Shown in pieces: positions 16,203-24,861 of a DNA stretch of 64,000 bases. How positions within the stretch are numbered: the stretch's first letter is position 1; the number at the start of each line of letters is the position of its first letter. The DNA is from JAOZPE01 sp964601275 (GTDB lineage Bacteria > Krumholzibacteriota > Krumholzibacteriia > JAJRXK01). The stretch covers positions 186,001 through 250,000 of the forward strand of contig CAZRMV010000003.1 of NCBI GenBank assembly GCA_964601275.1. The letters are read 5' to 3'. The position numbers and the translations under genes were made by a program. The notes under the pieces were generated by a model that was not told the DNA's origin, did not search any database, and saw only the letters and a list, made by a program, of their open reading frames with translations.

Positions 16203-17117
16203 ATGTTCTGGGTCCTCGGTAGCAAGATCNNNNNNNNNNNNNNNNNNNNNNNNNNNNNNNNNNNNNNNNNNNNNNNNNNNNNNNNNNNNNNNNNNNNNNN
16301 NNNNNNNNNNNNNNNNNNNNNNNNNNNNNCCGCCCCCCTCAGCGCATTCCTGGTCTTCTCCTACGAGTACGCCGGACTGTGGTCACTGCTTCTCTTCGGA
16401 CTTCCGCTCTACATCATCTGGCAGAGCCACAAGCTCTTCGAGGAGATGAAAGAAGCGCACATCAACACCGTTGCGGCCTTGACCACCGCGCTGGAAGCGG
16501 ATGAGCCCTACACCCACGGCCATAGTTACCGCGTGGCCAAGTACGCGGTCCGGATCGGCCAACGCATGGGTATGAGTCCGGCCGAGTTGGAGGAACTCGA
16601 ATACGCCGGCCTGCTGCATGACATCGGCAAGATCGCCATCACCAACGACATCGTCTGCAAGCCGGCGCGCCTGACCAAGGACGAGTTCGACATCCTGGCC
16701 AGCCACCCCTCCATCGGAGGCGAAATCGTCTCGCAGATGAAATTCCTCAAGGGAGCAGCCGGCCTTGTGCGGCATCACCACGAGCGGCCCGACGGACGCG
16801 GGTATCCCGACGGGCTCCAGGGGGACGAGATCCAGCTCGGAAGCCGCATCCTCAACTGCTGCGACGCGATCGACGCCATGACCTCCAACCGTCCCTACCG
16901 GGCTGCTCTCAGCCTCGATCAATGCCTGGCCGAGTTGAAGCGTTTCCGGGGCAGCCAGTTCGACGCCGAGGTGGTCGACACGATCGAGGCGATGGTCGAA
17001 TCCGGAGACTTCAAGGTCATCGCCCAGACCGACGGCACCGCCCTGGAGATCCAGCGGATCGTGCGCGAAGCGGCACAGAAGCAACAGGAGGCCGCCCTGC
17101 ATCACCCGGCGGCCTGA
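16203..17117 (+). CDS. Membrane-anchored HD-GYP domain phosphohydrolase, interrupted by an assembly gap
   Basis: Putative cyclic-di-GMP phosphodiesterase. After the gap comes a hydrophobic segment (LWSLLLFGLPLYIIW), a short linker helix, then the HD-GYP domain: THGHSYRVAKYAVRIG, the metal-binding LLHDIGKIAI, HHHERPDGRGYPDGL (GYP present) and DAIDAMTSNRPYRAAL. All metal-ligand motifs are visible. ATG 16203 encodes nine residues (MFWVLGSKI) before 100 Ns, and the true length between the two parts is unknown. Whether the first residues belong to the same gene cannot be proved. The N-terminal membrane/sensor region is missing. Confidence 0.75.
   Translation: MFWVLGSKIXXXXXXXXXXXXXXXXXXXXXXXXXXXXXXXXXXAPLSAFLVFSYEYAGLWSLLLFGLPLYIIWQSHKLFEEMKEAHINTVAALTTALEADEPYTHGHSYRVAKYAVRIGQRMGMSPAELEELEYAGLLHDIGKIAITNDIVCKPARLTKDEFDILASHPSIGGEIVSQMKFLKGAAGLVRHHHERPDGRGYPDGLQGDEIQLGSRILNCCDAIDAMTSNRPYRAALSLDQCLAELKRFRGSQFDAEVVDTIEAMVESGDFKVIAQTDGTALEIQRIVREAAQKQQEAALHHPAA
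16230..16329. other. Assembly gap (100 N)
   Basis: A run of exactly 100 undetermined bases, the conventional scaffold-gap placeholder, so the true size is unknown. It removes the N-terminal region of the HD-GYP protein and could hide more. Confidence 0.99.
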
Positions 17118-17126
17118 GCCGTTTCT

Positions 17127-17155
17127 TTGACATCGAAGGCCGCTGCCCCTAGCAT
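17127..17155 (+). promoter_or_regulatory. Strong sigma-70-type promoter, purM likely leaderless
   Basis: TTGACA (17127-17132), 17-nt spacer, TAGCAT (17150-17155). ATG 17162 lies six nt beyond the -10, where transcription should begin. There is no Shine-Dalgarno sequence before this ATG. Confidence 0.6.
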
Positions 17156-17161
17156 GCCGGC

Positions 17162-18175
17162 ATGAAATACAAGGAATCGGGCGTCGACATCGACGCCGCC
17201 GGCCAGGCACTGCGACACGCCCGCCGAGCGATTGCCACCACCTGGGGGCCCCAAGTGGCCTCGGAGGTGGGATCCTTCGGGGGCCTCTTCCGTCAACCCG
17301 ACGGTTCCTTTCTCGTCTCCTCTATCGACGGCGTGGGCACCAAGCTCAAGGTGGCTCTCGCGGCCGGCTCGGTGCAGGGGGTGGGGGAGGACCTGGTGAA
17401 CCACTGTGTCGACGACATCCTCGTGCAGGGGGCTGAGCCCCTGTTCTTCCTGGACTATTTCGCCACCGGAAGTCTCGACGAGAAGACCTTTGTCGCGGTG
17501 GTGGAAGGCCTGAGCAAGGCCTGCCGCGAGAACGGGTGCGCGCTGATCGGAGGGGAGACCGCGGAGATGCCCGGCATCTACCGGGGAGACGATTTCGATC
17601 TGGCCGGGTGCATCGTGGGCCGGGTGACCCCTGAGGAGTTGATCACCGGCGAGTCGGTGGAAGTGGGGATGGAGGTCTACGCCTGGGCTTCCAGCGGTCT
17701 GCACACCAACGGATACAGCCTGGCGCGAAGGATCCTGCTGGAAGGCGACGATTCGCTGCCTCTGCACGAGGATCCCGGCGGACTCGGGGTCACCCTCGCC
17801 GAGGCCCTCCTGGCGGTGCACCGCAGCTATCTGGAACCGGTGAACCAGTTGAGAGCACGCCATCCCATCGCCGCCTTGGCCCATATCACCGGGGGGGGGC
17901 TGGTGGACAACATTCCCCGGGTGCTTCCCGCGGAGGTGGCGGTCGAGATCGACCCCGGTTCCTGGGAGGTGCCGCCGCTCTTCTCCCTCCTGCAGCGCCG
18001 GGGGGAGATCCCCTGGGCGGAGATGCGCCGGGTCTTCAACCTGGGGCTGGGAATGGTGGCAATTGCTCCGACCCTGCCGGAGGAAGTGACCCTGGCCCTC
18101 GACGAACCGCCCCGGCGGATCGGCCGCGTCCTGCCGCGCGACGGCGGCGAGGCGGTGCGCTTCCTCGACGGCTGA
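17162..18175 (+). CDS. purM: Phosphoribosylformylglycinamidine cyclo-ligase (AIR synthetase)
   Basis: Closes the imidazole ring: FGAM plus ATP gives AIR, step five of purine synthesis. The 337 aa match the family. Signatures are the opening MKYKESGVDIDAAGQA, SSIDGVGTKLKVAL near residue 55, VGEDLVNHCVDDILVQGAEP near 76, ALIGGETAEMPGIY near 127, SSGLHTNGYSLARR near 178 and ITGGGLVDNIPRVLP near 242. The upstream promoter predicts a leaderless transcript. purD/purE and purN lie elsewhere in the window, so the pathway genes are scattered. Confidence 0.97.
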   Translation: MKYKESGVDIDAAGQALRHARRAIATTWGPQVASEVGSFGGLFRQPDGSFLVSSIDGVGTKLKVALAAGSVQGVGEDLVNHCVDDILVQGAEPLFFLDYFATGSLDEKTFVAVVEGLSKACRENGCALIGGETAEMPGIYRGDDFDLAGCIVGRVTPEELITGESVEVGMEVYAWASSGLHTNGYSLARRILLEGDDSLPLHEDPGGLGVTLAEALLAVHRSYLEPVNQLRARHPIAALAHITGGGLVDNIPRVLPAEVAVEIDPGSWEVPPLFSLLQRRGEIPWAEMRRVFNLGLGMVAIAPTLPEEVTLALDEPPRRIGRVLPRDGGEAVRFLDG

Positions 18176-18334
18176 GCTGGAACCCGTCCGGCGGCCGGGA
18201 CACCGGACACCGCCGCAATCGGCAGTCCTGATGAGTGCCGGGGAAAACGGCAGGTTCCACGCCGCGAAGGCCCGCTCCGGGAGGCACGGTCCTTGCGGTG
18301 CAAGAGAGGGTTTCGCCCTCGCCTTCCTTCCTGA

Positions 18335-19174
18335 GTGATGACCACCAAGCGAACGGGCGGGCGCCTCTTGCCCGCGGTGTCCCCGGATCTCCTCCAGCTG
18401 CGCCTCCACGCCCTCCTGCAGGCCCTGGGTCTGCGCCGCCTCGGCCTGGCGCGTCGGCTGAAGGCGCCGGACGGCCCATCCACCGATCCGTGTTTCGAGA
18501 TCCTGGCTGCGGTGGGCCGCCCGAGGCTTGCCCCGGGGTCGATCGAACGAGCTCTGCCTCCATCTGGCTACCACCGCCTCTTCTGCCGCGGCGGTGGTTT
18601 CCGGGTCGATTCCCTCGAGCAGGACGCGCTGGGTTCGTGGCTGCGCCATCGGGAGGGAGGGGTGCTGGCCGGTTGGGCACTGCCCGGTGATCGGCTGCCC
18701 TGGGTGGCGCTGGTCGGCTGGGGCCGGGCCGGTTGGGATCCGGGCCCGGTGCGCTGGAAGGTCGCGCGTTCGGGCATGGAGGCGCTGGCGCGGAGTCTCT
18801 GCCCCCCCGACTGGTGGCTGCCCCCGACCCCGGTTCCGAAACCCGTGTCCGCCCACCCGGTTTCGGCCGACTGGGTCTTGCCCGAAGCCCACGACGGGGC
18901 TCGGAATGCCACGGCCCGAGCGCGGCCGTACCGGGAATCCCCCGGGATGGAAAGCCTGGAGATCCTGCCTCCCGAGGGGGTCAGCCTGGGGGAGGTCCGT
19001 GACCGCTTGGAGGCCACCTTGATCCGCCAGGCCTTGCGACAGTCGCGAGGCAACATGAGCGACGCGGCGCGGCACCTGCGGATGAGCCGCCAGAGTCTGT
19101 ACCGCAAGATCCGGCGCCTGGGACTGCTTCCGGACCTGGAGGGGACTCGACAGGGAATGAAGCCCTCCCTATAG
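18335..19174 (+). CDS. Fis-type helix-turn-helix DNA-binding protein
   Basis: 279 aa. The last ~65 residues are a clear Fis/NtrC-type DNA-binding domain: LEATLIRQALRQSRGNMSDA, then ARHLRMSRQSLYRKIRRLGL. The N-terminal ~200 residues are Arg/Pro/Trp-rich; a stretch around residues 85-150 could be a degenerate GAF-like sensor. There is no AAA+ domain, so it cannot act as a sigma-54 activator on its own. No ribosome-binding site supports a start; GTG 18335 and ATG 18338 are the first options, and the N terminus is uncertain. Its stop overlaps the -10 of the lnt promoter. Confidence 0.65.
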   Translation: MMTTKRTGGRLLPAVSPDLLQLRLHALLQALGLRRLGLARRLKAPDGPSTDPCFEILAAVGRPRLAPGSIERALPPSGYHRLFCRGGGFRVDSLEQDALGSWLRHREGGVLAGWALPGDRLPWVALVGWGRAGWDPGPVRWKVARSGMEALARSLCPPDWWLPPTPVPKPVSAHPVSADWVLPEAHDGARNATARARPYRESPGMESLEILPPEGVSLGEVRDRLEATLIRQALRQSRGNMSDAARHLRMSRQSLYRKIRRLGLLPDLEGTRQGMKPSL

Positions 19175-19175
19175 T
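19147..19175 (+). promoter_or_regulatory. Sigma-70-type promoter for lnt
   Basis: TCGACA (19147-19152), 17-nt spacer, TATAGT (19170-19175), five of six matches in each hexamer. The predicted start near 19182 gives a ~47-nt leader with AGGAG before ATG 19229. Confidence 0.55.
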
Positions 19176-19228
19176 ACCCGCCGACCCCCGCCCCCCTCCA
19201 CGGCCGTCTCAATCCGCCAGGAGATTGC

Positions 19229-20812
19229 ATGCCGCGCACCGCGTTCTGGAAGACCCCCGAGTTCCTGGCCGGAATCACCAGTGGAGTCCTGGTCACGGTG
19301 GCAGGCGCCCCATCGCCCCTGGGCTTTCTCGGCTACGTCGCCCTGGTGCCCGTGCTTCTGGTGCTCTTCCACCCGCGGCGTCTCCGCCAGGCCGAACCCT
19401 TGCGGCTGAAGGTGCTGATCCTGGCCTACGGCCTCAGCCACCATCTCACCGAGTTCTACTGGCTGCCCCTGCTGGACGACGCCGCCGCAATGAAGTTCCG
19501 CTGGCTCATCCTGCCCCTGGGTCTGGTGTTGTTGGCCCTGTACCTGACCGTTTTCGAGGGCATCGTGTTTGCGGCATGCGCCTGGTTGCGTCGCCGTTAT
19601 CAGGCGCAGGCCATCTGGTGGTTCCCGATTCTCTGGGTTGCGGTCGAGTGGCTGAAGGGAAGCGGTGAGCTCGGGTTTCCCTGGATGCGCCTGGCCATGA
19701 CCCAGCTCCACTATGTTCCCGTATTGCAGATCGCCGGGGTCTTCGGAGAGCTTGGGGTGAGTTGGTTGGTGGCGGCAGTCAACGTTCTGGTGGCGGTGGG
19801 GTGGCTCGCGGTACGCAGTGAGTTTCCAGCGCTGGGCCGGGCAGTGCTCTACCGATGGTGGGCGCCGGTGGCATTGCTCGTGCTGATGGGATCGACCATT
19901 GCCTACGGCACATTCACCATGCGGGAACTCGAACATCCCAGTGGCAGTGGTGAAGGATTGCGGGTCGGCATCATCCAGGGGAATGTCAGTCTCGCGGACA
20001 AGTTCGATCCGGCACGCCGCGATTCGACCTTCATTCCGTACACCCACCTGAGCGAACTGGCTGCGGACGACGGCGCGCGGCTGGTGGTTTGGCCGGAAAC
20101 CGCGATTCCCCTCGATGTGGTGAGGGCCCCTCGCTACCTGATGCGTCTGCGCGACCTGGTCGAGCGCAAACACATCGCATTGCTCACCGGCTTCCCGGAG
20201 CGGCAGGTCCGTCCGGATGGAAGACTCCTTCGCTACAACTCGTCACTGCTGATGGATGACACCGGAGTGATCCGTGCGCGTTACCGGAAGATGCATCTCT
20301 TGCCGTTCGGGGAACGCATGCCCTTCCAGGGGGTGCTTCCCCTCCTGGGGAGTCTCGACTTCGGGCAAGCCGAATGGGACCCGGGTCCGGAACGGACCAT
20401 CTTCGAGGTGGACGGGCATCGCTTCGCCAATCTCATCTGCTTCGAATCGATCTTCTCCGGGCTCAGCCGCGACGCGGTGCGCAAGGGGGCCGAGTTCCTG
20501 GTGAACATGAGCAACGACGGCTGGTTCGGGCGCACCCTGGGCCCCTACCAGCACGGCCTCATGGCTGCCATGCGATCGGCCGAGAATCGGGTACCGACCG
20601 TCCGAGGGGCCAACAACGGGATCTGTTTCTTCGCCCTGCCCAGCGGGAGGGTGGTCGACGAGACGAAGTTGCGGACCCGTACCTACATCGTGAGAACCCT
20701 GCATCCCAATTCCGGCGGTTCTCCGTATACCCGGTGGGGCGAGCTCCCTCTGGGGCTCTTCTTGCTGCTGCAGGCGATCACCCTGATCTTTGTGGAGCGG
20801 CGTCCCCGCTGA
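19229..20812 (+). CDS. lnt: Apolipoprotein N-acyltransferase
   Basis: Inner-membrane enzyme adding the third acyl chain to the N-terminal Cys of lipoproteins. The 527 aa have an N-terminal hydrophobic half with several membrane segments (about residues 10-235), including AVEWLKGSGELGFPWMRLA. The nitrilase-like domain follows, with the catalytic triad visible as Glu in VVWPETAIPL, Lys in YRKMHLLPFGERMPF and Cys in NLICFESIFSGLSR. NMSNDGWFGRTLGPYQH is also conserved. Putative lipoproteins encoded at 20837, 26599 and 39239 would be its substrates. Confidence 0.95.
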   Translation: MPRTAFWKTPEFLAGITSGVLVTVAGAPSPLGFLGYVALVPVLLVLFHPRRLRQAEPLRLKVLILAYGLSHHLTEFYWLPLLDDAAAMKFRWLILPLGLVLLALYLTVFEGIVFAACAWLRRRYQAQAIWWFPILWVAVEWLKGSGELGFPWMRLAMTQLHYVPVLQIAGVFGELGVSWLVAAVNVLVAVGWLAVRSEFPALGRAVLYRWWAPVALLVLMGSTIAYGTFTMRELEHPSGSGEGLRVGIIQGNVSLADKFDPARRDSTFIPYTHLSELAADDGARLVVWPETAIPLDVVRAPRYLMRLRDLVERKHIALLTGFPERQVRPDGRLLRYNSSLLMDDTGVIRARYRKMHLLPFGERMPFQGVLPLLGSLDFGQAEWDPGPERTIFEVDGHRFANLICFESIFSGLSRDAVRKGAEFLVNMSNDGWFGRTLGPYQHGLMAAMRSAENRVPTVRGANNGICFFALPSGRVVDETKLRTRTYIVRTLHPNSGGSPYTRWGELPLGLFLLLQAITLIFVERRPR

Positions 20813-20836
20813 ATCTTCCCTTCCCCCTGGGATTCC

Positions 20837-22900
20837 ATGATACGAACCCTCCCGTGGCGCCTTGTTGTTTCCGGGTCCGCGATCCCGAGATGGCCTCTGC
20901 GACTCCTCGTCCCCGTTGCGGCGTTTCTCGCTGCCGGGTGCAGTGAGAATTTCGGGGTCCCTCCGAAGGGCGTGCCCGACCGCATCGCGGTGGAGGAAGA
21001 GGGCTTCGCCAGCCCGGTGGATGTCCAGCGCAGCATCCTGTTGATGCGCGGAGCAGCGCAGGACCTGGTCCTGGGCACCGACCGGGGAGTGTATCGACTG
21101 CGCCCAGGCACGGGACAATGGTTGCCGGGACCGGACCGTCTGGGCTTCCGGCGCCTGCGCGATCTGGCCTCGTCCCCGGACGGTCGGCTCTGGTTGGCGA
21201 GCACCGGGCAGGAACTCTTCTTCAGCCACGACGGGGGCGAGATCTACCGGGATGTGCCTCTGCCGGTGGCCGGTTCTCCGGTCGAGGCGGTGGCGGTTCT
21301 TCCCCCATCTCCTTCCTGGCCCGAGGGCGCCTGGATGGTCCTCACCGGCGCGGCCGTCTACCTGTCCGCGGCGGGAAGCTCCCAATGGTCCGCGAGCTCT
21401 CTTCCCGCCGGGGTCGTGGCATGGGACGGCGCCGACGCCGACACCCAGGGCCGGGTGGCCCTGGCGGTGCAGACCGACGCCGGTCCGGTGTTGTGGAAGA
21501 GCCAGGATGGTGGACGGAGTTTCCTCTTCGAGCGTTCCTGGCCCCTGACCCCTCCTCTGGCCCTGGCCCTGTTGCCGGACGGGACGGTCGTTTCGGCGCA
21601 TCCGGAAGGGTTGCGGCAGGATGGCACCCTGGTCGGGTCTCCCGGCCCGGGAGCGGTGGTCGCCGCCGCGCTGCGCCCGGCGGGAAGCGGGGCCGAGGTC
21701 TTCCTGCTCGACGACGCGTCCCGCTTCTGGTGGGGAAGGAGCGATGGCGGCCTCGCGTCCACTCCGGCCGAGGGCGAGCCGGACCCAGCGGCGGGACTGG
21801 TGGCGATATCCGGCGGCGGATTCTACCTGGGCACCGATCGCGCGGTCCGGCGGCTTCTGGACGGCGTCGTGACCACCTGGGACTTCCAAGGCGGCTTGTT
21901 GAGCATGGGCGCGGTGATCGCCGATCCCCAGGCCGCCGGCGAGATCGTCCTTGCCGGAGGTCCCCGGGGGGAAGTCTGGCACGGCCCTCCCGGTGGTCCC
22001 TACCAATCCTTGGGCCGGCCCGGCGGCCCGTCGGTGGCCGCGTTGCTGGCCGACCCCCTCCAACCCGGCGCCTTCTTCGCCGCCACCTTCGGGGTCCAGC
22101 ATCTCGATCCGGGAACCGGCCTCTGGCAAGACCGGAACAACGGGCAGAGCAGCTATCTCTGCGACGCCTTCTTCGGCGGCCCGGTGATCGCCCACACCCT
22201 CGCCTCGAGGCCCGGGGCAGAAGGAGAGCTCTGGCTGGGAGCGATCAACGGGGACGGGCCCTATCGCAGCCGGGACGACGGAAGGAGCTGGCAGAAGGTC
22301 CACGAGAACCTCGGTCCGTTGGGGAGCTGCATCGACGAGCCCGGCCTGTCCCGGCTGACCCAGGCCCGCGCCTTCGTCTTCCTCGATGGTCGCGTGTGGA
22401 TGGGGGGCTTCCGGGGCGGAGTCTTCGTCCGGGACGAATCGGTGCCGCAGTGGAAGCAATGGGTGGAAGGCCTTCCCGACGTCATGGGCGACGTGGTCGA
22501 TACCTGCTGCGTGGAACCGCTCGCGCGGGCGGTGGATGTTCGCGACCTCGTGGCGCTGGACGACGGAACCCTCCTGGCCGCGACCGGTTGGGGCATCTAT
22601 CGTCTCGAACCCGGGGCGCAACGCTGGGAACCCTCCCTGCAGGGCCTGCGGAATTTCGACGCGCAGAGGCTCGCCCCACATCCCCTGGACTCGTCCTTGG
22701 TGTTGGCCGGCTGCAGCGGTACGGTGGACGTTCCCCGGTGGCTCTTCCTGAGCCGCGACGGAGGACGAAGCTGGATCCCCGTCGATTCGACCCTGAAGGC
22801 GCGCCGCTTGAGCGGTCTCGCCTGGAGCGATGCCGGGACCCTGGAAGCGGTCGCGATTCTCGATTGGAGCGGAGCGTGGCGCGTGAAGATCTCCCGGTAG
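20837..22900 (+). CDS. Putative lipoprotein with beta-propeller (BNR/sortilin-like) repeats
   Basis: 687 aa. A long basic N terminus precedes a hydrophobic stretch and lipobox FLAAGC with Cys35 as the lipidated residue. The mature part is built of repeated segments of the type L-x-x-x-S-x-D-G-G-x-x-W: LFFSHDGGEIYRDV, VLWKSQDGGRSFLFE, PYRSRDDGRSWQKV and LFLSRDGGRSWIPV, the Asp-box pattern of BNR/sortilin-type propellers. It is likely periplasm- or surface-exposed; the ligand is unknown. Its last 25 nt overlap the purN start. Confidence 0.75.
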   Translation: MIRTLPWRLVVSGSAIPRWPLRLLVPVAAFLAAGCSENFGVPPKGVPDRIAVEEEGFASPVDVQRSILLMRGAAQDLVLGTDRGVYRLRPGTGQWLPGPDRLGFRRLRDLASSPDGRLWLASTGQELFFSHDGGEIYRDVPLPVAGSPVEAVAVLPPSPSWPEGAWMVLTGAAVYLSAAGSSQWSASSLPAGVVAWDGADADTQGRVALAVQTDAGPVLWKSQDGGRSFLFERSWPLTPPLALALLPDGTVVSAHPEGLRQDGTLVGSPGPGAVVAAALRPAGSGAEVFLLDDASRFWWGRSDGGLASTPAEGEPDPAAGLVAISGGGFYLGTDRAVRRLLDGVVTTWDFQGGLLSMGAVIADPQAAGEIVLAGGPRGEVWHGPPGGPYQSLGRPGGPSVAALLADPLQPGAFFAATFGVQHLDPGTGLWQDRNNGQSSYLCDAFFGGPVIAHTLASRPGAEGELWLGAINGDGPYRSRDDGRSWQKVHENLGPLGSCIDEPGLSRLTQARAFVFLDGRVWMGGFRGGVFVRDESVPQWKQWVEGLPDVMGDVVDTCCVEPLARAVDVRDLVALDDGTLLAATGWGIYRLEPGAQRWEPSLQGLRNFDAQRLAPHPLDSSLVLAGCSGTVDVPRWLFLSRDGGRSWIPVDSTLKARRLSGLAWSDAGTLEAVAILDWSGAWRVKISR

Positions 22901-23559
22901 CCAGGCCCCTGCGCGTGGGGGTCCTGTTGAGCGGTTCCGGACGCACCCTGGCCAACTTCCTGCGCCGCATCGACAGCGGGGATCTTCCCGCCCGTATTGT
23001 CGCGGTGGCCAGCGACCGTCCCCGGGTCCGGGGCCTGGAGATTGCCCGCGAGGCGGACCTTCCCACGCGGGTCTTCGAGAAGAAGGATCACCCGGACCGC
23101 CCCGCCCGCGACGCGTCCATGCTGGGCTGGCTGCGCGACCACGACCCCCAGGTCCTGTGTCTCGCCGGATATCTCTCCCTGCTCGATCTCGGAGCGACCG
23201 GCGGCATTCCCGTACTGAACATCCATCCCGCCCTGTTGCCGCGCTTCGGGGGCAAGGGGTACTGGGGTGAGCGGGTCCACCGGGCGGTGCTGGAGGCGGG
23301 CGAGCGGGTGAGCGGAGCGACGGTCCACCTGGTGAGTCCACGTTACGACGAGGGAGAGATCCTGGCCCGGATCGAGGTGCCGGTCCTGCCCGGAGATGAC
23401 CCGGGCGCCCTGGCCGCGCGGGTGTTCGCCGCCGAGTGCGAGCTCTACCCGCGGGTTCTGCGGTGGTTGGCCGAAGGTCGTCTGAGCGTCGTGGGTGGGC
23501 GGGCCGTGGGGGAAGAGGGGGCCTGGGAAGCGCCGACCCTCCAGGTGGAGACCGCTTGA
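22876..23559 (+). CDS. purN: Phosphoribosylglycinamide formyltransferase
   Basis: Transfers the formyl group of 10-formyl-THF to GAR. GTG 22876, inside the end of the preceding gene, gives 227 aa and starts just before the conserved RVGVLLSGSGRTLANFL. The catalytic Asn-His pair is in VLNIHPALLPRFGGKG and the catalytic Asp in SPRYDEGEILARIEVP. The GGKGYWGERVH variant after the NIHP motif resembles the Bacteroidota/FCB form of PurN rather than the proteobacterial one, from memory of those sequences. Confidence 0.92.
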   Translation: MAREDLPVARPLRVGVLLSGSGRTLANFLRRIDSGDLPARIVAVASDRPRVRGLEIAREADLPTRVFEKKDHPDRPARDASMLGWLRDHDPQVLCLAGYLSLLDLGATGGIPVLNIHPALLPRFGGKGYWGERVHRAVLEAGERVSGATVHLVSPRYDEGEILARIEVPVLPGDDPGALAARVFAAECELYPRVLRWLAEGRLSVVGGRAVGEEGAWEAPTLQVETA

Positions 23560-23932
23560 GCGGAAGGAGACCGCCGACCGAAGACGAGCGCCTGCGGACT
23601 GCGGGCACGACCCGGGACGATCGGTCGAAGTTGGTGGGCAAGAGAATCCGCCGGAGGGCGAAGACGAAGGTGCCCGGAAACTACGCCTGCTACACGATCT
23701 CTGGGGGGGACGACTTTGTAGCAAGCCCGGATTTGTTTCCTGACACTCCGCGACGCCCTCCGGCGAAACCGAAGCTGCCGGGACATAGAGCAATGGGGGT
23801 GCCAGTCGGAACGCGCCGCCCGCAGGGGGACGAGAGGGTTCCACGAGGCCCCTTGGGGAATCATGAGGACGCAGAGGCAACCCTTCCGCGCGAGGATGCC
23901 GGGGGGGTGAGGATGCAGGAGGAAAACGAGTC
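23560..23932. other. 373-nt intergenic region with possible structured RNA
   Basis: No convincing gene. The first ~70 nt look like decayed or GC-rich spacer. Between 23636 and 23782 several helices can form: GGGCA (23636-23640) with TGCCC (23671-23675), TGCTACA (23688-23694) with TGTAGCA (23717-23723), CGCC/GGCG around 23754-23765, and CCCGG (23726-23730) with CCGGG (23778-23782). I do not match this to a known riboswitch. The 3' end carries the strong AGGAGG site of the SDR gene. Confidence 0.4.
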
Positions 23933-24670
23933 ATGTTCACATTGCACGACCGGAGGATCCTGGTCACCGGAGGGGGTAGCGGCATCGGTGCCGCGACCGC
24001 CCGCCTGATGGCCGGACGCGGAGGACGGGTAGCCCTGGTCGGCCGCACGGCGTCCAAGCTGGAGGCGGTGCGCGACGAGATCGAGAAGGAAGGAGGGACG
24101 GCCCTGGTACTGCCCGCCGACCTCTTCGACCCACAGGCTCCGGCCCAGGTGGTGGAAGAGGCGGCCCGGGAACTGGGTGGTCTCGATGTCGTGGTGAACA
24201 ACGCCGCCCTCTACCGGGCGGGATCGGTGGCTCGCATGTCCCTGCAGGACTGGCAGATGCATTTCGATCTGAACCTGCGGGCTCCGTTCCTACTGTGCCA
24301 GGCGGCCCATCCCTGGCTGAAGAGCTCGGGTCGCGGGGTGGTGGTGAACGTGCTGAGCACCCTGGCCCAGCGACCGGTTCCCGGGGTGGCGGCCTACAGC
24401 GCCAGCAAGGCGGCCCTGTGGTCCTTGACCCAGACCCTGGCCCTGGAATGGGCCGGCGACGGGATCCGCAGCGTCGCGGTCAGTCCGGGAGTGGTGGATA
24501 CCCCGATCCACGAGGGACGCGACCTCACCGAGATGGCCGCCATGCATCCGCTGGGGAGGGTGGGCACGGCGCAGGAGATCGCCGCCGCCATCCTGTACCT
24601 GGCCTGCGATGCCTCGGCCTGGACCACCGGCAGCGTGCTCACCGTCGACGGAGGCATCCACCTGGCTTGA
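23933..24670 (+). CDS. Short-chain dehydrogenase/reductase, candidate pterin (sepiapterin-type) reductase
   Basis: NAD(P)(H)-dependent SDR of 245 aa preceded by a strong AGGAGG. Classical SDR features are TGGGSGIGAATARLM near residue 11, VVNNAALYRAG near 86, the catalytic Ser in VNVLSTLAQ and YSASK near 155, and SPGVVDTPI near 185. By sequence alone it could be FabG-like. Its position upstream of two PTPS-type genes and folE suggests a reductase that finishes tetrahydropterin synthesis, as sepiapterin reductase (also an SDR) does. That substrate is an inference from neighbours. Confidence 0.85.
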   Translation: MFTLHDRRILVTGGGSGIGAATARLMAGRGGRVALVGRTASKLEAVRDEIEKEGGTALVLPADLFDPQAPAQVVEEAARELGGLDVVVNNAALYRAGSVARMSLQDWQMHFDLNLRAPFLLCQAAHPWLKSSGRGVVVNVLSTLAQRPVPGVAAYSASKAALWSLTQTLALEWAGDGIRSVAVSPGVVDTPIHEGRDLTEMAAMHPLGRVGTAQEIAAAILYLACDASAWTTGSVLTVDGGIHLA

Positions 24671-24861
24671 CCGTGATCTGGAACCCTCCGGGCTGTAGCC
24701 CTCCATCGAACCGGATGGCGCATGCAGGTGGACTGCGGTATCCTGGGGCCTCTCGATGCCGGCTCGACCGCGGGGGGGAAGGCTCGAGGCGGAAGCTCGA
24801 CGCGGAGCGACTGGCGGGGAGAACGGCCGGCCCGTACGCCGGCCCATCCAGAGGAGATGGG

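Noticed and set aside
20243..23641. Very long open frame on the minus strand opposite lnt, the lipoprotein and purN (and similar long antisense frames at 8944-11511, 12417-15239, 17102-19075, 53690-56464)
   Set aside because: These mirror the codon structure of GC-rich genes on the plus strand that have clear homology; their translations are Arg/Pro/Gly-rich without motifs.
23671..23700. tmRNA-like tag sequence (GGAAACTACGCC...) in the purN-SDR spacer
   Set aside because: No acceptor-stem halves, no conserved 5' tmRNA region and no CCA end were found around it.
23436..24008. Open frame covering the purN-SDR spacer
   Set aside because: Its ends are out-of-frame shadows of purN and the SDR, and the middle has no protein-like composition.
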